A stretch of DNA of 64,000 nt from NCBI GenBank assembly GCA_036501425.1, contig DASYAI010000062.1:1-64000 (forward strand), in the 5' to 3' direction. The notes beneath the pieces were generated by a model. The model was not told the origin of the DNA, searched no databases, and saw only the letters and a program-made list of their open reading frames with translations. This DNA is from DATKRB01 sp036501425. GTDB lineage: Bacteria; Actinomycetota; Acidimicrobiia; Acidimicrobiales; RAAP-2. Of this stretch, positions 9,160 to 17,260 are shown piece after piece. How positions within the stretch are numbered: the first letter of the stretch is position 1; each line of letters begins with the position of its first letter. Made by a program: the position numbers and the translations under genes.

Positions 9160-10278
9160 ATGGCGCCCCAGCGTGAGTGGTTCGAGAAGGACTACTACAA
9201 GGTCCTCGGTGTGCCGGCGACGGCCACCGACAAGGAGATCACCCGCGCCTATCGCAAGCTGGCCAAGCAGTTCCACCCCGACGCCAACCCGGGCAGCGAG
9301 GACCGCTTCAAGGAGATCTCCGCCGCCTACGACGTGCTCGGCGACGACAAGCAGCGCAAGGAGTACGACGAGGTCCGCCGGCTCGGCCCGATGGCCGGGG
9401 GCTTCGGCGCCCCCGCCGGGGGCCCCGCGGGGGGCACCTTCCGGGTGGAGGACCTGGGCGACCTGGGGGACCTGTTCGGCGGGCTCTTCGGGGGTGCCCG
9501 GGGCGGCCGCCGGCGGACCCGGGGCCCCCAGCGGGGGACCGACATCGAGACCGAGCTGCACCTGTCCTTCGAGGACGCGGTGCGCGGGGTCACCACCGCC
9601 GTCCACGTGGCCCAGGACCAGCGCTGCCACACCTGCCACGGCTCGGGCGCCGCGCCCGGCTCCGACGTGCACACCTGCGAGCGCTGCGGCGGCAAGGGGA
9701 CCCTCGACGACAACCAGGGCCTGTTCTCGCTCAGCACCATCTGCCCGCGCTGCAACGGCCGGGGGACGGTGGTCGACAAGCCGTGCCCGACGTGCGGGGG
9801 CAGCGGGACCGAGCGGCGCGCCCGGCAGGTCAAGGTCCGGGTGCCCCCGGGGGTGGAGGACGGCCAGCGCATCCGGGTGAAGGGCCGAGGCGAGCCCGGG
9901 CAGGGCGCCGCGCCCGCCGGTGACCTCTACGTGGTGGTGCGGGTCGGGTCGCATCCGGTGTTCGGCCGGCGCGGCCGCAACCTGACCCTCACCGTGCCGG
10001 TGACCTATCCCGAAGCGGTGCTCGGGGCGACGGTCACCGTGCCCACGCTCGACGACCCGGTGACCCTGCGGGTGCCCCCGGGCACCGCCTCGGGCACCAC
10101 CCTGCGGGTGCGCGGGCGCGGCGTGCCCTCCGGCGGTCGCAACGGCACCCGCCCCGGCGACCTGCTGGTGCGGGTGGAGGTGGTCGTGCCCACCGACCTG
10201 ACCGAGGAGCAGCGGTCCCTGGTGCAGTCGCTGGCCGACCTCGCCGGCGCCGACCCGCGCCAGCACCTGGGGGTGTGA
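9160..10278 (+). CDS. dnaJ: Chaperone DnaJ (Hsp40)
   Basis: The co-chaperone stimulates DnaK ATPase and delivers substrates. The 372 residues comprise a J domain (DYYKVLGV, HPD in KQFHPDANPG), a Gly-rich linker (residues about 75-125), and four CxxCxGxG zinc repeats (CHTCHGSG, CERCGGKG, CPRCNGRG, CPTCGGSG). Two beta-barrel substrate domains follow. It begins one base after the grpE stop. Confidence 0.97.
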   Translation: MAPQREWFEKDYYKVLGVPATATDKEITRAYRKLAKQFHPDANPGSEDRFKEISAAYDVLGDDKQRKEYDEVRRLGPMAGGFGAPAGGPAGGTFRVEDLGDLGDLFGGLFGGARGGRRRTRGPQRGTDIETELHLSFEDAVRGVTTAVHVAQDQRCHTCHGSGAAPGSDVHTCERCGGKGTLDDNQGLFSLSTICPRCNGRGTVVDKPCPTCGGSGTERRARQVKVRVPPGVEDGQRIRVKGRGEPGQGAAPAGDLYVVVRVGSHPVFGRRGRNLTLTVPVTYPEAVLGATVTVPTLDDPVTLRVPPGTASGTTLRVRGRGVPSGGRNGTRPGDLLVRVEVVVPTDLTEEQRSLVQSLADLAGADPRQHLGV

Positions 10279-10279
10279 G

Positions 10280-10744
10280 ATGGCGGTGCTCCCCACCTCC
10301 GGCCCCGGCCCCGATCCCCGCACCGGGGCCGACAACCCCCGGCCCGACAACCCCCGGGCCGACGCCACCCGGGCCGTCTACGTCATTTCGGTGGCAGCCG
10401 AGCTGGCCGGCGTGCACCCCCAGACCCTGCGCATCTACGAGCGCAAGGGCCTGCTCGACCCCCGCCGCACCAGCGGCGGGAGCCGTCGCTTCTCTGAGGG
10501 CGACCTGGCCCGCCTCCGGTACATCCAGCAGCTGACCACCGAGGGCCTCAACCTCGAGGGGGTCCGCCGGGTGCTCGAGCTGGAGGCCGAGGTGGCCGCC
10601 CTGCGGGCCGAGCTCGAGCAGACCCGGGCCGCCGCCCGGGCCGAGGTGGAGCGCACCCACCGGCGCTACCGGCGCGACCTCGTGCCCCTCGACCAGTCCC
10701 CTGTCCCGTACCGGGCGGTGCGCCCGGTTCCCCGAAAGAGGTGA
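10280..10744 (+). CDS. hspR: Heat-shock repressor HspR (MerR family)
   Basis: The 154-residue protein has a disordered N-terminal 35 residues, a MerR-type winged helix (VISVAAELAGVHPQTLRIYERKG, wing SGGSRRFSEGDLARL) and a C-terminal coiled coil rich in Glu and Ala. HspR binds HAIR elements with DnaK as co-repressor. Its place in the dnaK operon and the HAIR-like site at 6410 support this call over other MerR regulators. It starts 1 nt after dnaJ and is followed by clpB after 4 nt. Confidence 0.92.
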   Translation: MAVLPTSGPGPDPRTGADNPRPDNPRADATRAVYVISVAAELAGVHPQTLRIYERKGLLDPRRTSGGSRRFSEGDLARLRYIQQLTTEGLNLEGVRRVLELEAEVAALRAELEQTRAAARAEVERTHRRYRRDLVPLDQSPVPYRAVRPVPRKR

Positions 10745-10748
10745 TCCC

Positions 10749-13244
10749 ATGCCCATCGACCCCGAACGCTGGACGGTAAAGACCCGCGACGCCTTCGCCG
10801 CGGCCACCCGCGAGGCCGCCGCCGCCCACCATGCCGAGGTCGGGCCGGCCCACCTGCTCGCCGCCCTCCTCGACCAGCCCGACGGCATCGCCGGTCCCCT
10901 CCTCGAGCGGGTCGGTGCCGACCCGCAGGCCGCCGCCCAACGGGTGCGCGAGGAGCTGTCGCGCGTCGCCCGGGCCGTCGGCGGGTCCGAGCCCACCTTG
11001 TCGCGCCAGGGGCGCGAGGTGCTCGAGACGGCCGACAAGGTCCGGGCGGACATGGGCGACGACTTCGTGTCGGTCGAGCACCTCCTGCTGGCCATGGCCG
11101 ACCGGTTGGGGGCCTCGCGCGACCAGCTGCTCGTCGCCCTGCGCGAGATCCGGGGCAGCCACCGGGTGACCTCGGCCACCCCCGAGGAGACCTACCAGGC
11201 CCTCGAGCGCTACGGCCGGGACCTGACCGAGCTGGCCCGGGCGGGCAAGCTCGACCCGGTGGTCGGGCGGGACGAGGAGATCCGGCGGGTCATCCAGGTG
11301 CTGTCGCGGCGGACCAAAAACAACCCGGTGCTCATCGGCGAGCCCGGGGTGGGCAAGACCGCCATCGTCGAGGGGCTGGCGTCCCGGATCGTGGAGGGCG
11401 ACGTGCCCGAGGGCCTGCGGGGCCGGCGGGTGATCGCCCTGGACCTCGGGTCCATGGTGGCCGGGGCCAAGTTCCGGGGCGAGTTCGAGGAGCGGCTGAA
11501 GGCGGTGCTGAAGGAGATCACCGACGCCGCCGGCCAGGTGGTGACCTTCATCGACGAGCTCCACACCATCGTGGGCGCCGGGGCGGCCGAGGGGGCCATG
11601 GACGCCGGCAACATGATCAAGCCGCTGCTGGCCCGGGGCGAGCTCCGGCTCATCGGGGCCACCACCCTCGACGAGTACCGCAAGTACATCGAGAAGGACG
11701 CCGCCCTCGAGCGCCGGTTCGCGCAGGTGTTCGTGGGCCAGCCCTCGGTGGCCGACACCGTCGCCATCCTGCGGGGCCTGAAGGAGCGCTACGAGGTCCA
11801 CCACGGCGTGCGGATCCAGGACGCGGCGCTGGTGGCGGCGGCCATGCTGTCGGACCGCTACATCACCGGGCGCTTCCTGCCCGACAAGGCCATCGACCTG
11901 GTCGACGAGGCGGCCAGCCGGCTGCGCATCGAGATCGACTCCATGCCGACCGAGCTCGACGTGGTGACCCGGCGCATCCGCCAGCTCGAGATCGAGCGGG
12001 TGGCCCTGGCCAAGGAGTCCGACGAGGCGTCGGTCGAGCGCCTGCACCGGCTCGAGGAGGAGCTGGCCGAGCTGACCGAGCGCTCCGACGCCATGACCGC
12101 CCACTGGCAGGCCGAAAAGGCGGCCATCGGGGTGATCCGCGAGCTCAAGCAACAGCTCGAGGACCGGGGGGCCGAGGCGGCCCGCCTCGAGCGCGACGGC
12201 GACCTGGCCGGCGCCTCGGCCATCCGCTACGGCGAGCTGCCCGACTTCCAGCGCCGGATCGACGAGGCGACGGCCGAGCTGGGCAAGCTGCAGGCCACCC
12301 AGCGCTTCTTGAAGGAGGAGGTGGACGCCGAGGACGTGGCCGAGGTGGTCAGCCGCTGGACCGGGGTGCCGGTGACCCGGCTGCTCGAGGGCGAGGTCGA
12401 GAAGCTGGTGCGCATGGAGGACACCCTCCACGCCCGGGTGGTCGGCCAGGACGAGGCCGTCTCGGCGGTGGCCAACGCCATCCGCCGCAGCCGGGCCGGG
12501 CTGTCGGACCCCCACCGGCCCATCGGGTCCTTCCTCTTCCTCGGCCCGACCGGGGTGGGCAAGACCGAGCTGGCGCGGGCGCTGGCCGGCTTCTTGTTCG
12601 ACGACGACCGGGCCATGGTGCGCATCGACATGAGCGAGTACATGGAGCGGCACACGGTGGCCCGCCTGGTGGGCGCCCCCCCGGGGTACGTGGGCTACGA
12701 GGAGGGCGGGCAGCTGACCGAGGCGGTGCGCCGGCGCCCCTACGCGGTGGTGCTGCTCGACGAGATCGAGAAGGCCCACGGCGACGTCTTCAACGTGCTG
12801 CTGGCGGTGCTCGAGGACGGGCGCCTGACCGACGGCCAGGGCCGCACGGTCGACTTCACCAACACGGTGCTCATCATGACCTCCAACCTGGCGGTGGACC
12901 CGGCCGACTACTTCAAGCCCGAGTTCGTGAACCGGATCGACGAGATCGTGCGGTTCCGCCAGCTGACCCAGGACGACCTGCGGGTGATCGTGGGCATCGC
13001 GCTGGGCCGGTTGCGGAGCCGGATGGCCGAGCGCCGGCTCTCGCTGGCGGTGACCCCGGCCGCCGAGGCCTGGCTGGCCGCGGCGGGCTACGACCCCGAC
13101 TTCGGGGCCCGGCCCCTGCGGCGGGTGATCCAGCACCGGGTCGAGGACCCCCTCGCCCTGGCCCTGCTGGAGGGCAGGTACCCCGAGGGGGCCACGGTCA
13201 CGGTCGACCTGGCCGAGGGCGGCGACGGGGTGGTGCTGCGCTGA
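10749..13244 (+). CDS. clpB: Disaggregase ClpB (Hsp100)
   Basis: This hexameric AAA+ enzyme extracts proteins from aggregates with DnaK. Its 831 residues hold the N domain, D1 with Walker A GEPGVGKTAIVE, the M-domain coiled coil (about residues 405-520), and D2 with GPTGVGKTELAR. After D2 sensor 1 (IMTSNL) only seven residues precede the FKPEF motif. E. coli ClpB has about 28 there, so a helix region is missing. In mycobacteria and streptomycetes clpB is usually a separate transcript; here it is the last gene of the dnaK operon. Confidence 0.96.
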   Translation: MPIDPERWTVKTRDAFAAATREAAAAHHAEVGPAHLLAALLDQPDGIAGPLLERVGADPQAAAQRVREELSRVARAVGGSEPTLSRQGREVLETADKVRADMGDDFVSVEHLLLAMADRLGASRDQLLVALREIRGSHRVTSATPEETYQALERYGRDLTELARAGKLDPVVGRDEEIRRVIQVLSRRTKNNPVLIGEPGVGKTAIVEGLASRIVEGDVPEGLRGRRVIALDLGSMVAGAKFRGEFEERLKAVLKEITDAAGQVVTFIDELHTIVGAGAAEGAMDAGNMIKPLLARGELRLIGATTLDEYRKYIEKDAALERRFAQVFVGQPSVADTVAILRGLKERYEVHHGVRIQDAALVAAAMLSDRYITGRFLPDKAIDLVDEAASRLRIEIDSMPTELDVVTRRIRQLEIERVALAKESDEASVERLHRLEEELAELTERSDAMTAHWQAEKAAIGVIRELKQQLEDRGAEAARLERDGDLAGASAIRYGELPDFQRRIDEATAELGKLQATQRFLKEEVDAEDVAEVVSRWTGVPVTRLLEGEVEKLVRMEDTLHARVVGQDEAVSAVANAIRRSRAGLSDPHRPIGSFLFLGPTGVGKTELARALAGFLFDDDRAMVRIDMSEYMERHTVARLVGAPPGYVGYEEGGQLTEAVRRRPYAVVLLDEIEKAHGDVFNVLLAVLEDGRLTDGQGRTVDFTNTVLIMTSNLAVDPADYFKPEFVNRIDEIVRFRQLTQDDLRVIVGIALGRLRSRMAERRLSLAVTPAAEAWLAAAGYDPDFGARPLRRVIQHRVEDPLALALLEGRYPEGATVTVDLAEGGDGVVLR

Positions 13245-13309
13245 GGACCGGCGGCCGCCCCACCGGCCGCCCCGGGCTCGCCCCGGCGCTGCGGGCCGGC
13301 CTGCTCGAC

Positions 13310-14647
13310 GTGGTCGGGCGGCCGCACCTGGTGGAGGACCCCGAGCTGGTGGCCTCCTACGTGGTCGACTGGACCGGCCGCTTCGCCGGGGGCTCGCCGG
13401 CGGTGGTCCGGCCGGGCACCCCGGCCGAGGTGGCGGCGGTGCTCGCCCTGTGCGCCGAGCACGGGGTGGCGGTGGTGCCCCAGGGGGGCAACACCGGGCT
13501 GGTGGGCGGCGGGGTGCCCCTCGAGGGCGAGCTGGTGGTGACCTTGCGCCGCCTGGACGAGGTCGGGCCGGTCGACCCGGCGGCGGGCCAGCTGACCGCC
13601 GGGGCCGGGGCCACCGTCGCCGCGGTGCAGGGAGCCGCCCGGGCGGCGGGCTGGGACTACGGGATCGACCTGGCCAGCCGGGACAGCGCGACGGTCGGGG
13701 GGACGGTGGCCACCAACGCCGGCGGGCTGCGGGTGGTGCGCTTCGGCGATACCCGGCGCCAGCTGGCCGGCATCGAAGCGGCGCTCGGCACCGGGTCGCT
13801 GGTGTCGCACCTGGGCGGGCTGCGCAAGGACAACACCGGCTACCACCTCCCCTCGCTGCTGTGCGGGAGCGAGGGCACGCTCGGCATCGTGACCGCCGCC
13901 CGGCTCGAGCTGGTCGCCCCGCTGGCGCAGCGGGCGGTCGCCCTGCTCGGCTTCGACGCCGTGGACGCGGCGCTGGCCGCGGCGGCGGCGGCCCGCCGCG
14001 ACCTGCGGAGCCTCAGCGCGCTCGAGCTCTTCTTCGACGACGGGCTGGAGCTGGTCTGCCGCACCGCCGGGCTGGCCCGACCCTTCGCCCCGCACCGCTG
14101 TTACCTATTGGTCGAGGCCGGGGCAGCGAGCGACCCGGCCCCGGAGCTGGCGGCGGTGGTCGAGAGTCTGGGTGCGGTGGGCGACGTGGCGGTGGCCCTC
14201 GACCCGGGGCCGATGGCCGCCCTGTGGCGCTACCGGGAGGCGCACACCGAGGTGATCAACCGCCTGGGGGCCCCGCACAAGCTCGACGTGACCCTCCCCG
14301 CGGCGACGCTGGGGGCGTTCGTCGACTCGGTACGCGCCGTGGTCGGGGCGGTGGCCTCCGGCGCCCGCACGTGGCTCTTCGGGCACGCCGGGGACGGCAA
14401 CGTCCACGTCAACGTGACCGGCGTGGCGCCCGACGACGAGCGGGTGGACGAGGCGGTGCTGCGCCACGCGGCGGGCCTGGGCGGCAGCATCAGCGCCGAG
14501 CACGGCATCGGGACCGCCAAGCGGGCGTGGCTGGCGCTCAACCGCAGCCCGGCGGAGATCGACGCGTTCCGGGCCATCAAGGCCGCCCTCGACCCGGCCT
14601 CGATCATGAACCCCGCCGCGCTGCTGCCGCCGGCCGGCAGCTCCTGA
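13310..14647 (+). CDS. FAD-binding oxidase (D-lactate / D-2-hydroxyacid dehydrogenase family)
   Basis: The protein has an N-terminal PCMH/FAD_binding_4 domain (PQGGNTGLVGGGVPL, SRDSATVGGTVATNAGG, GSEGTLGIVTAARLEL). A C-terminal FAD-oxidase domain follows, with GHAGDGNVHVNV and EHGIGTAKR. This is the family of D-lactate, glycolate and D-2-hydroxyglutarate dehydrogenases; the substrate is not resolved. The first GTG in frame is at 13310, but homologous-looking sequence (LAPALRAGLLD) continues upstream to a CTG at 13241 that overlaps the clpB stop. The true start may be that CTG. Confidence 0.85.
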   Translation: MVGRPHLVEDPELVASYVVDWTGRFAGGSPAVVRPGTPAEVAAVLALCAEHGVAVVPQGGNTGLVGGGVPLEGELVVTLRRLDEVGPVDPAAGQLTAGAGATVAAVQGAARAAGWDYGIDLASRDSATVGGTVATNAGGLRVVRFGDTRRQLAGIEAALGTGSLVSHLGGLRKDNTGYHLPSLLCGSEGTLGIVTAARLELVAPLAQRAVALLGFDAVDAALAAAAAARRDLRSLSALELFFDDGLELVCRTAGLARPFAPHRCYLLVEAGAASDPAPELAAVVESLGAVGDVAVALDPGPMAALWRYREAHTEVINRLGAPHKLDVTLPAATLGAFVDSVRAVVGAVASGARTWLFGHAGDGNVHVNVTGVAPDDERVDEAVLRHAAGLGGSISAEHGIGTAKRAWLALNRSPAEIDAFRAIKAALDPASIMNPAALLPPAGSS

Positions 14648-14756
14648 GCCGCGCCGAGACCGGTGAGCCGGAGCGTGACAACCGTAGAGCGCCGGGCGGC
14701 GGCCGCTGGTACGTTCGGATCGGCGTCGACACACCGCGCAGTGGGGGAGGTGCGTC

Positions 14757-15713
14757 ATGGGCATCGACGACAAGGTCGTCATCGAGGTTGCGCTCAACGA
14801 GAACCAGCTGCGGTCGGTCAATCCGAACATCGCGTACTCGCCGCAGGAGCTAGCGGCTGACGCTCGCCGCTGCCTCGACGCCGGGGCCGCAGTGGTGCAT
14901 TACCACGCCCGCGATCCCGAGACCGCAGCGATGAGCAGCGACATCGAGCTCAACCTGGCGTGCCAACAGGCGATCACCGAAGCCACCCCGCTCGTCGCCT
15001 ATCCGACGTATGGCGACCTGGTGCCCGTTGGGGACGGCTACTACCAAGTGTGCTCCCCCGCCCCAGTGCGGTTCCGTCACTTCGTGGCCGGCGTCGAGAA
15101 CGGTGTCCGCTTCGAAGTAGGCCCGATCGACCTGGGAGCGTTCTACGACGTGAATGCCGTTCGGGCGCCCGGCGCGGCTGACGGTCCCGACGGAATCGAC
15201 GGATGGGCTCTGAACCGCGGGCACCAGATCAACAACGGCTTCGACCACGTATGGCTGGCCCGGTTCTGTGCCCGCTACGGGCTGCACGAGTCGTTCGCGG
15301 CGCCCGACACCATGTGTCTGCTGAACCTCAGGAACATGATCGACATGGGACTCGTCCCGGGCTCGATCGTCGATCTGAAGCTGTTCTTCTTCGGCGCCAC
15401 CGCGCTGGCCACCCGGTTTCGGGGCATGCTCGAACTCAGCCGCGAACTGTTCACCGACAAGACGCTGCGATGGATGCCGGTCGTCCAAGGGGCCGACGGG
15501 TTCCCATTGGCCGAGCTCTCCCTGGCCGAGGGCGGGCACGTCCGAACCGGTCTCGGCGACTACCACTACGGCCCCGAGGGCCGGCCCTCCAACGCGGAGC
15601 TCGTCGAGCGTCTGGTGGTGCTCGCCCGGGCGTTCGGACGTCGTCCGGCCAGTCCCGACGAGGCTCGGATCATCAAAGGCATGACACCGCTCGAGGCAAC
15701 CACGCCGGCTTGA
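14757..15713 (+). CDS. BKACE family (beta-keto acid cleavage, DUF849) protein
   Basis: The 318-residue protein belongs to the family of 3-keto-5-aminohexanoate cleavage enzymes, which react a beta-keto acid with acetyl-CoA on a zinc TIM barrel. The zinc motif is VVHYHARD (His48, His50). The usual N-terminal ALTGA is replaced by ALNENQ, so the substrate is probably not 3-keto-5-aminohexanoate. The ATG follows GGGGGAGG by 6 nt. Codon choice is visibly less GC-biased than in neighbouring genes (CTA, TAT, GTT and GCT codons occur), and no lysine-fermentation partner is adjacent. That suggests a later acquisition. Confidence 0.82.
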   Translation: MGIDDKVVIEVALNENQLRSVNPNIAYSPQELAADARRCLDAGAAVVHYHARDPETAAMSSDIELNLACQQAITEATPLVAYPTYGDLVPVGDGYYQVCSPAPVRFRHFVAGVENGVRFEVGPIDLGAFYDVNAVRAPGAADGPDGIDGWALNRGHQINNGFDHVWLARFCARYGLHESFAAPDTMCLLNLRNMIDMGLVPGSIVDLKLFFFGATALATRFRGMLELSRELFTDKTLRWMPVVQGADGFPLAELSLAEGGHVRTGLGDYHYGPEGRPSNAELVERLVVLARAFGRRPASPDEARIIKGMTPLEATTPA

Positions 15714-15735
15714 GCACGCGCCCCGGCTTGAGCAC
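15705..15735. repeat. Direct repeat at the end of the BKACE gene
   Basis: CCGGCTTGAGCAC occurs at 15705-15717, spanning the BKACE stop codon, and again at 15723-15735. It could be a small tandem duplication. The rest of the 155-nt gap to murD2 holds only a short hairpin. Confidence 0.55.
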
Positions 15736-15807
15736 ACGTCCCGGGCAGATCTCGCCACTCGGCGGAGCGATGGGACCGTGCCCGCCGTCCCGGGTGCCGG
15801 CCGGTCC

Positions 15808-15826
15808 CGCTCGGTGAGGCCGAGCG
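15808..15826. terminator. Short hairpin between convergent BKACE and murD2 genes
   Basis: CGCTCGG and CCGAGCG form a 7-bp stem with a 5-nt loop, placed between two convergent genes. There is no T-run. It is a candidate terminator only. Confidence 0.3.
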
Positions 15827-15868
15827 CAGCGCCACACTGCGGCGGGGACCAGTAGGCAGGGAACTGTG

Positions 15869-17260
15869 TTAGGCCGCGCCGAGCGCCCGGGCCGCCTGGG
15901 CGAAGACACCGGCCTTGTGGCGGTAGTCGACGAAGGCGTCGAAGCTCGGGGCGGCCGGGGAGAGCAGGACCACCCCGCCCGGGCGGGCCCACCGGTAGGC
16001 CCGGGCCGTGGCGTCGTGCAGGTCAGTGGGCTCGGGGAGCTCGACGACCTCGAGCCCGGGTGCGCCGTCGGCTCGAGGTGGGGTCGGGGCGGCTCCAGCC
16101 GGAGCTTCGGCGTGGCGGAGCGCGTCGGCCACCCGCGCCCCGCTCGCCCCCATGCACAGCACCAGGGTGGGGGCGTCGCGCTCGGCGATGGCCACCGCCA
16201 GGTCGCCGTAGTCGATGCCCCGGTCCTGACCGCCCACCAGCGCGGCCAGGGGTCGCCCGGGGAATGACCTGATCGCCACCGCCGCCGACAGGGCGTTGGT
16301 GGACAGGCTGTCGTCGACGAAGGTGACCCCGTCGAGCGAGCCGATCACCTGCAGCCGGCTCGGCAGGGGGTCGAATCCCGGCGCCGCGCCGGCCAGGGCC
16401 CCCGGGTCGCCCGCCTCGGGCACCCCGAGCGCCCGCAGTACCGCCGCCCCCAGCCGGGCGTTGCGGGCGTTGTGGGCCCCGGGCAGCCCGAGCCCCTCGA
16501 CCCAGGCATCGGCGGCGGTCGGGGGTCCCCCGACCCACTCCACGTCGGGCCCCGCCAGCTCGGGCCGGGCCCGCAGGAGCGGGTCGTCCCCGTTGGCCAC
16601 CACGTGGCCGACCCCGGGCAAGGTGCACAGGGCGAGCTTGTCGGCGAAGTAGGTCGGCGGGTCGCCGTGCCAGTCGAGGTGGTCGGGGTGCAGCGAGGTG
16701 ACCGCGACCACCGAGGGGCCGATGGCCAGGTCGGTGACCTGAAAGCTGGAGGTCTCGATCAGCCAGTAGTCGTGGTGCTCGCCCGCGGCCGGGTCCCAGG
16801 GGGCCAGGCCGATGTTCCCCCCCACCAGCGCGTCGTAGCCGAGGCGGCGCAGCAGGTGCCCGGCGATCGCCGTGGTGGTGCTCTTGCCCTTGGTGCCGGT
16901 CACGCAGGCCACCCGGCGCCGGTCGGCACCCGCCATCCACAGGCCCAGGCCCCCGACCACCGCCATCCCGGCCGCCTCGAGCCGCCGCACCTCGGGCCGG
17001 TACCGGCTGATCCCGGGCGACTTGACCACCACCTCGCAGCGCTCGAGCGCTGCGAGGCCCTCGGGCACCGTGGCCAGCACCGGCCGGCCGGCCTCGGCCG
17101 CCGCCTCGGCCGCCCCGTCCGGGTGGTCGTCGACCAGCACCGGGACGCACCCCATCGCCGCCAGCCGCCGCAGGTTGGCCCGACCCTCGACGCCCAGGCC
17201 CCACAGCCCGACCCGGGCGCCCCCGAGGTCAGACCAGCTGATCTTGGGCGGCGTAGGCAT
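15869..17260 (-). CDS. murD2: UDP-MurNAc-L-Ala:L-Glu ligase (MurD2 type)
   Basis: The 463-residue Mur ligase has the N-terminal dinucleotide-fold motif GLWGLGVEGRANLRRL, the ATP loop CVTGTKGKSTTTA, the motif SLHPDHLDWHGDP, and the C-terminal SPAAPSFDAFVDYRHKAGVF typical of MurD enzymes. MurD normally adds D-glutamate. Because it overlaps murL by 32 nt, I infer the MurD2 type, which adds L-glutamate for later epimerisation. The ATG at 17260 lies inside the 3' end of murL, implying translational coupling. Whether a normal murD exists elsewhere is unknown. Confidence 0.82.
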   Translation of the reverse strand: MPTPPKISWSDLGGARVGLWGLGVEGRANLRRLAAMGCVPVLVDDHPDGAAEAAAEAGRPVLATVPEGLAALERCEVVVKSPGISRYRPEVRRLEAAGMAVVGGLGLWMAGADRRRVACVTGTKGKSTTTAIAGHLLRRLGYDALVGGNIGLAPWDPAAGEHHDYWLIETSSFQVTDLAIGPSVVAVTSLHPDHLDWHGDPPTYFADKLALCTLPGVGHVVANGDDPLLRARPELAGPDVEWVGGPPTAADAWVEGLGLPGAHNARNARLGAAVLRALGVPEAGDPGALAGAAPGFDPLPSRLQVIGSLDGVTFVDDSLSTNALSAAVAIRSFPGRPLAALVGGQDRGIDYGDLAVAIAERDAPTLVLCMGASGARVADALRHAEAPAGAAPTPPRADGAPGLEVVELPEPTDLHDATARAYRWARPGGVVLLSPAAPSFDAFVDYRHKAGVFAQAARALGAA

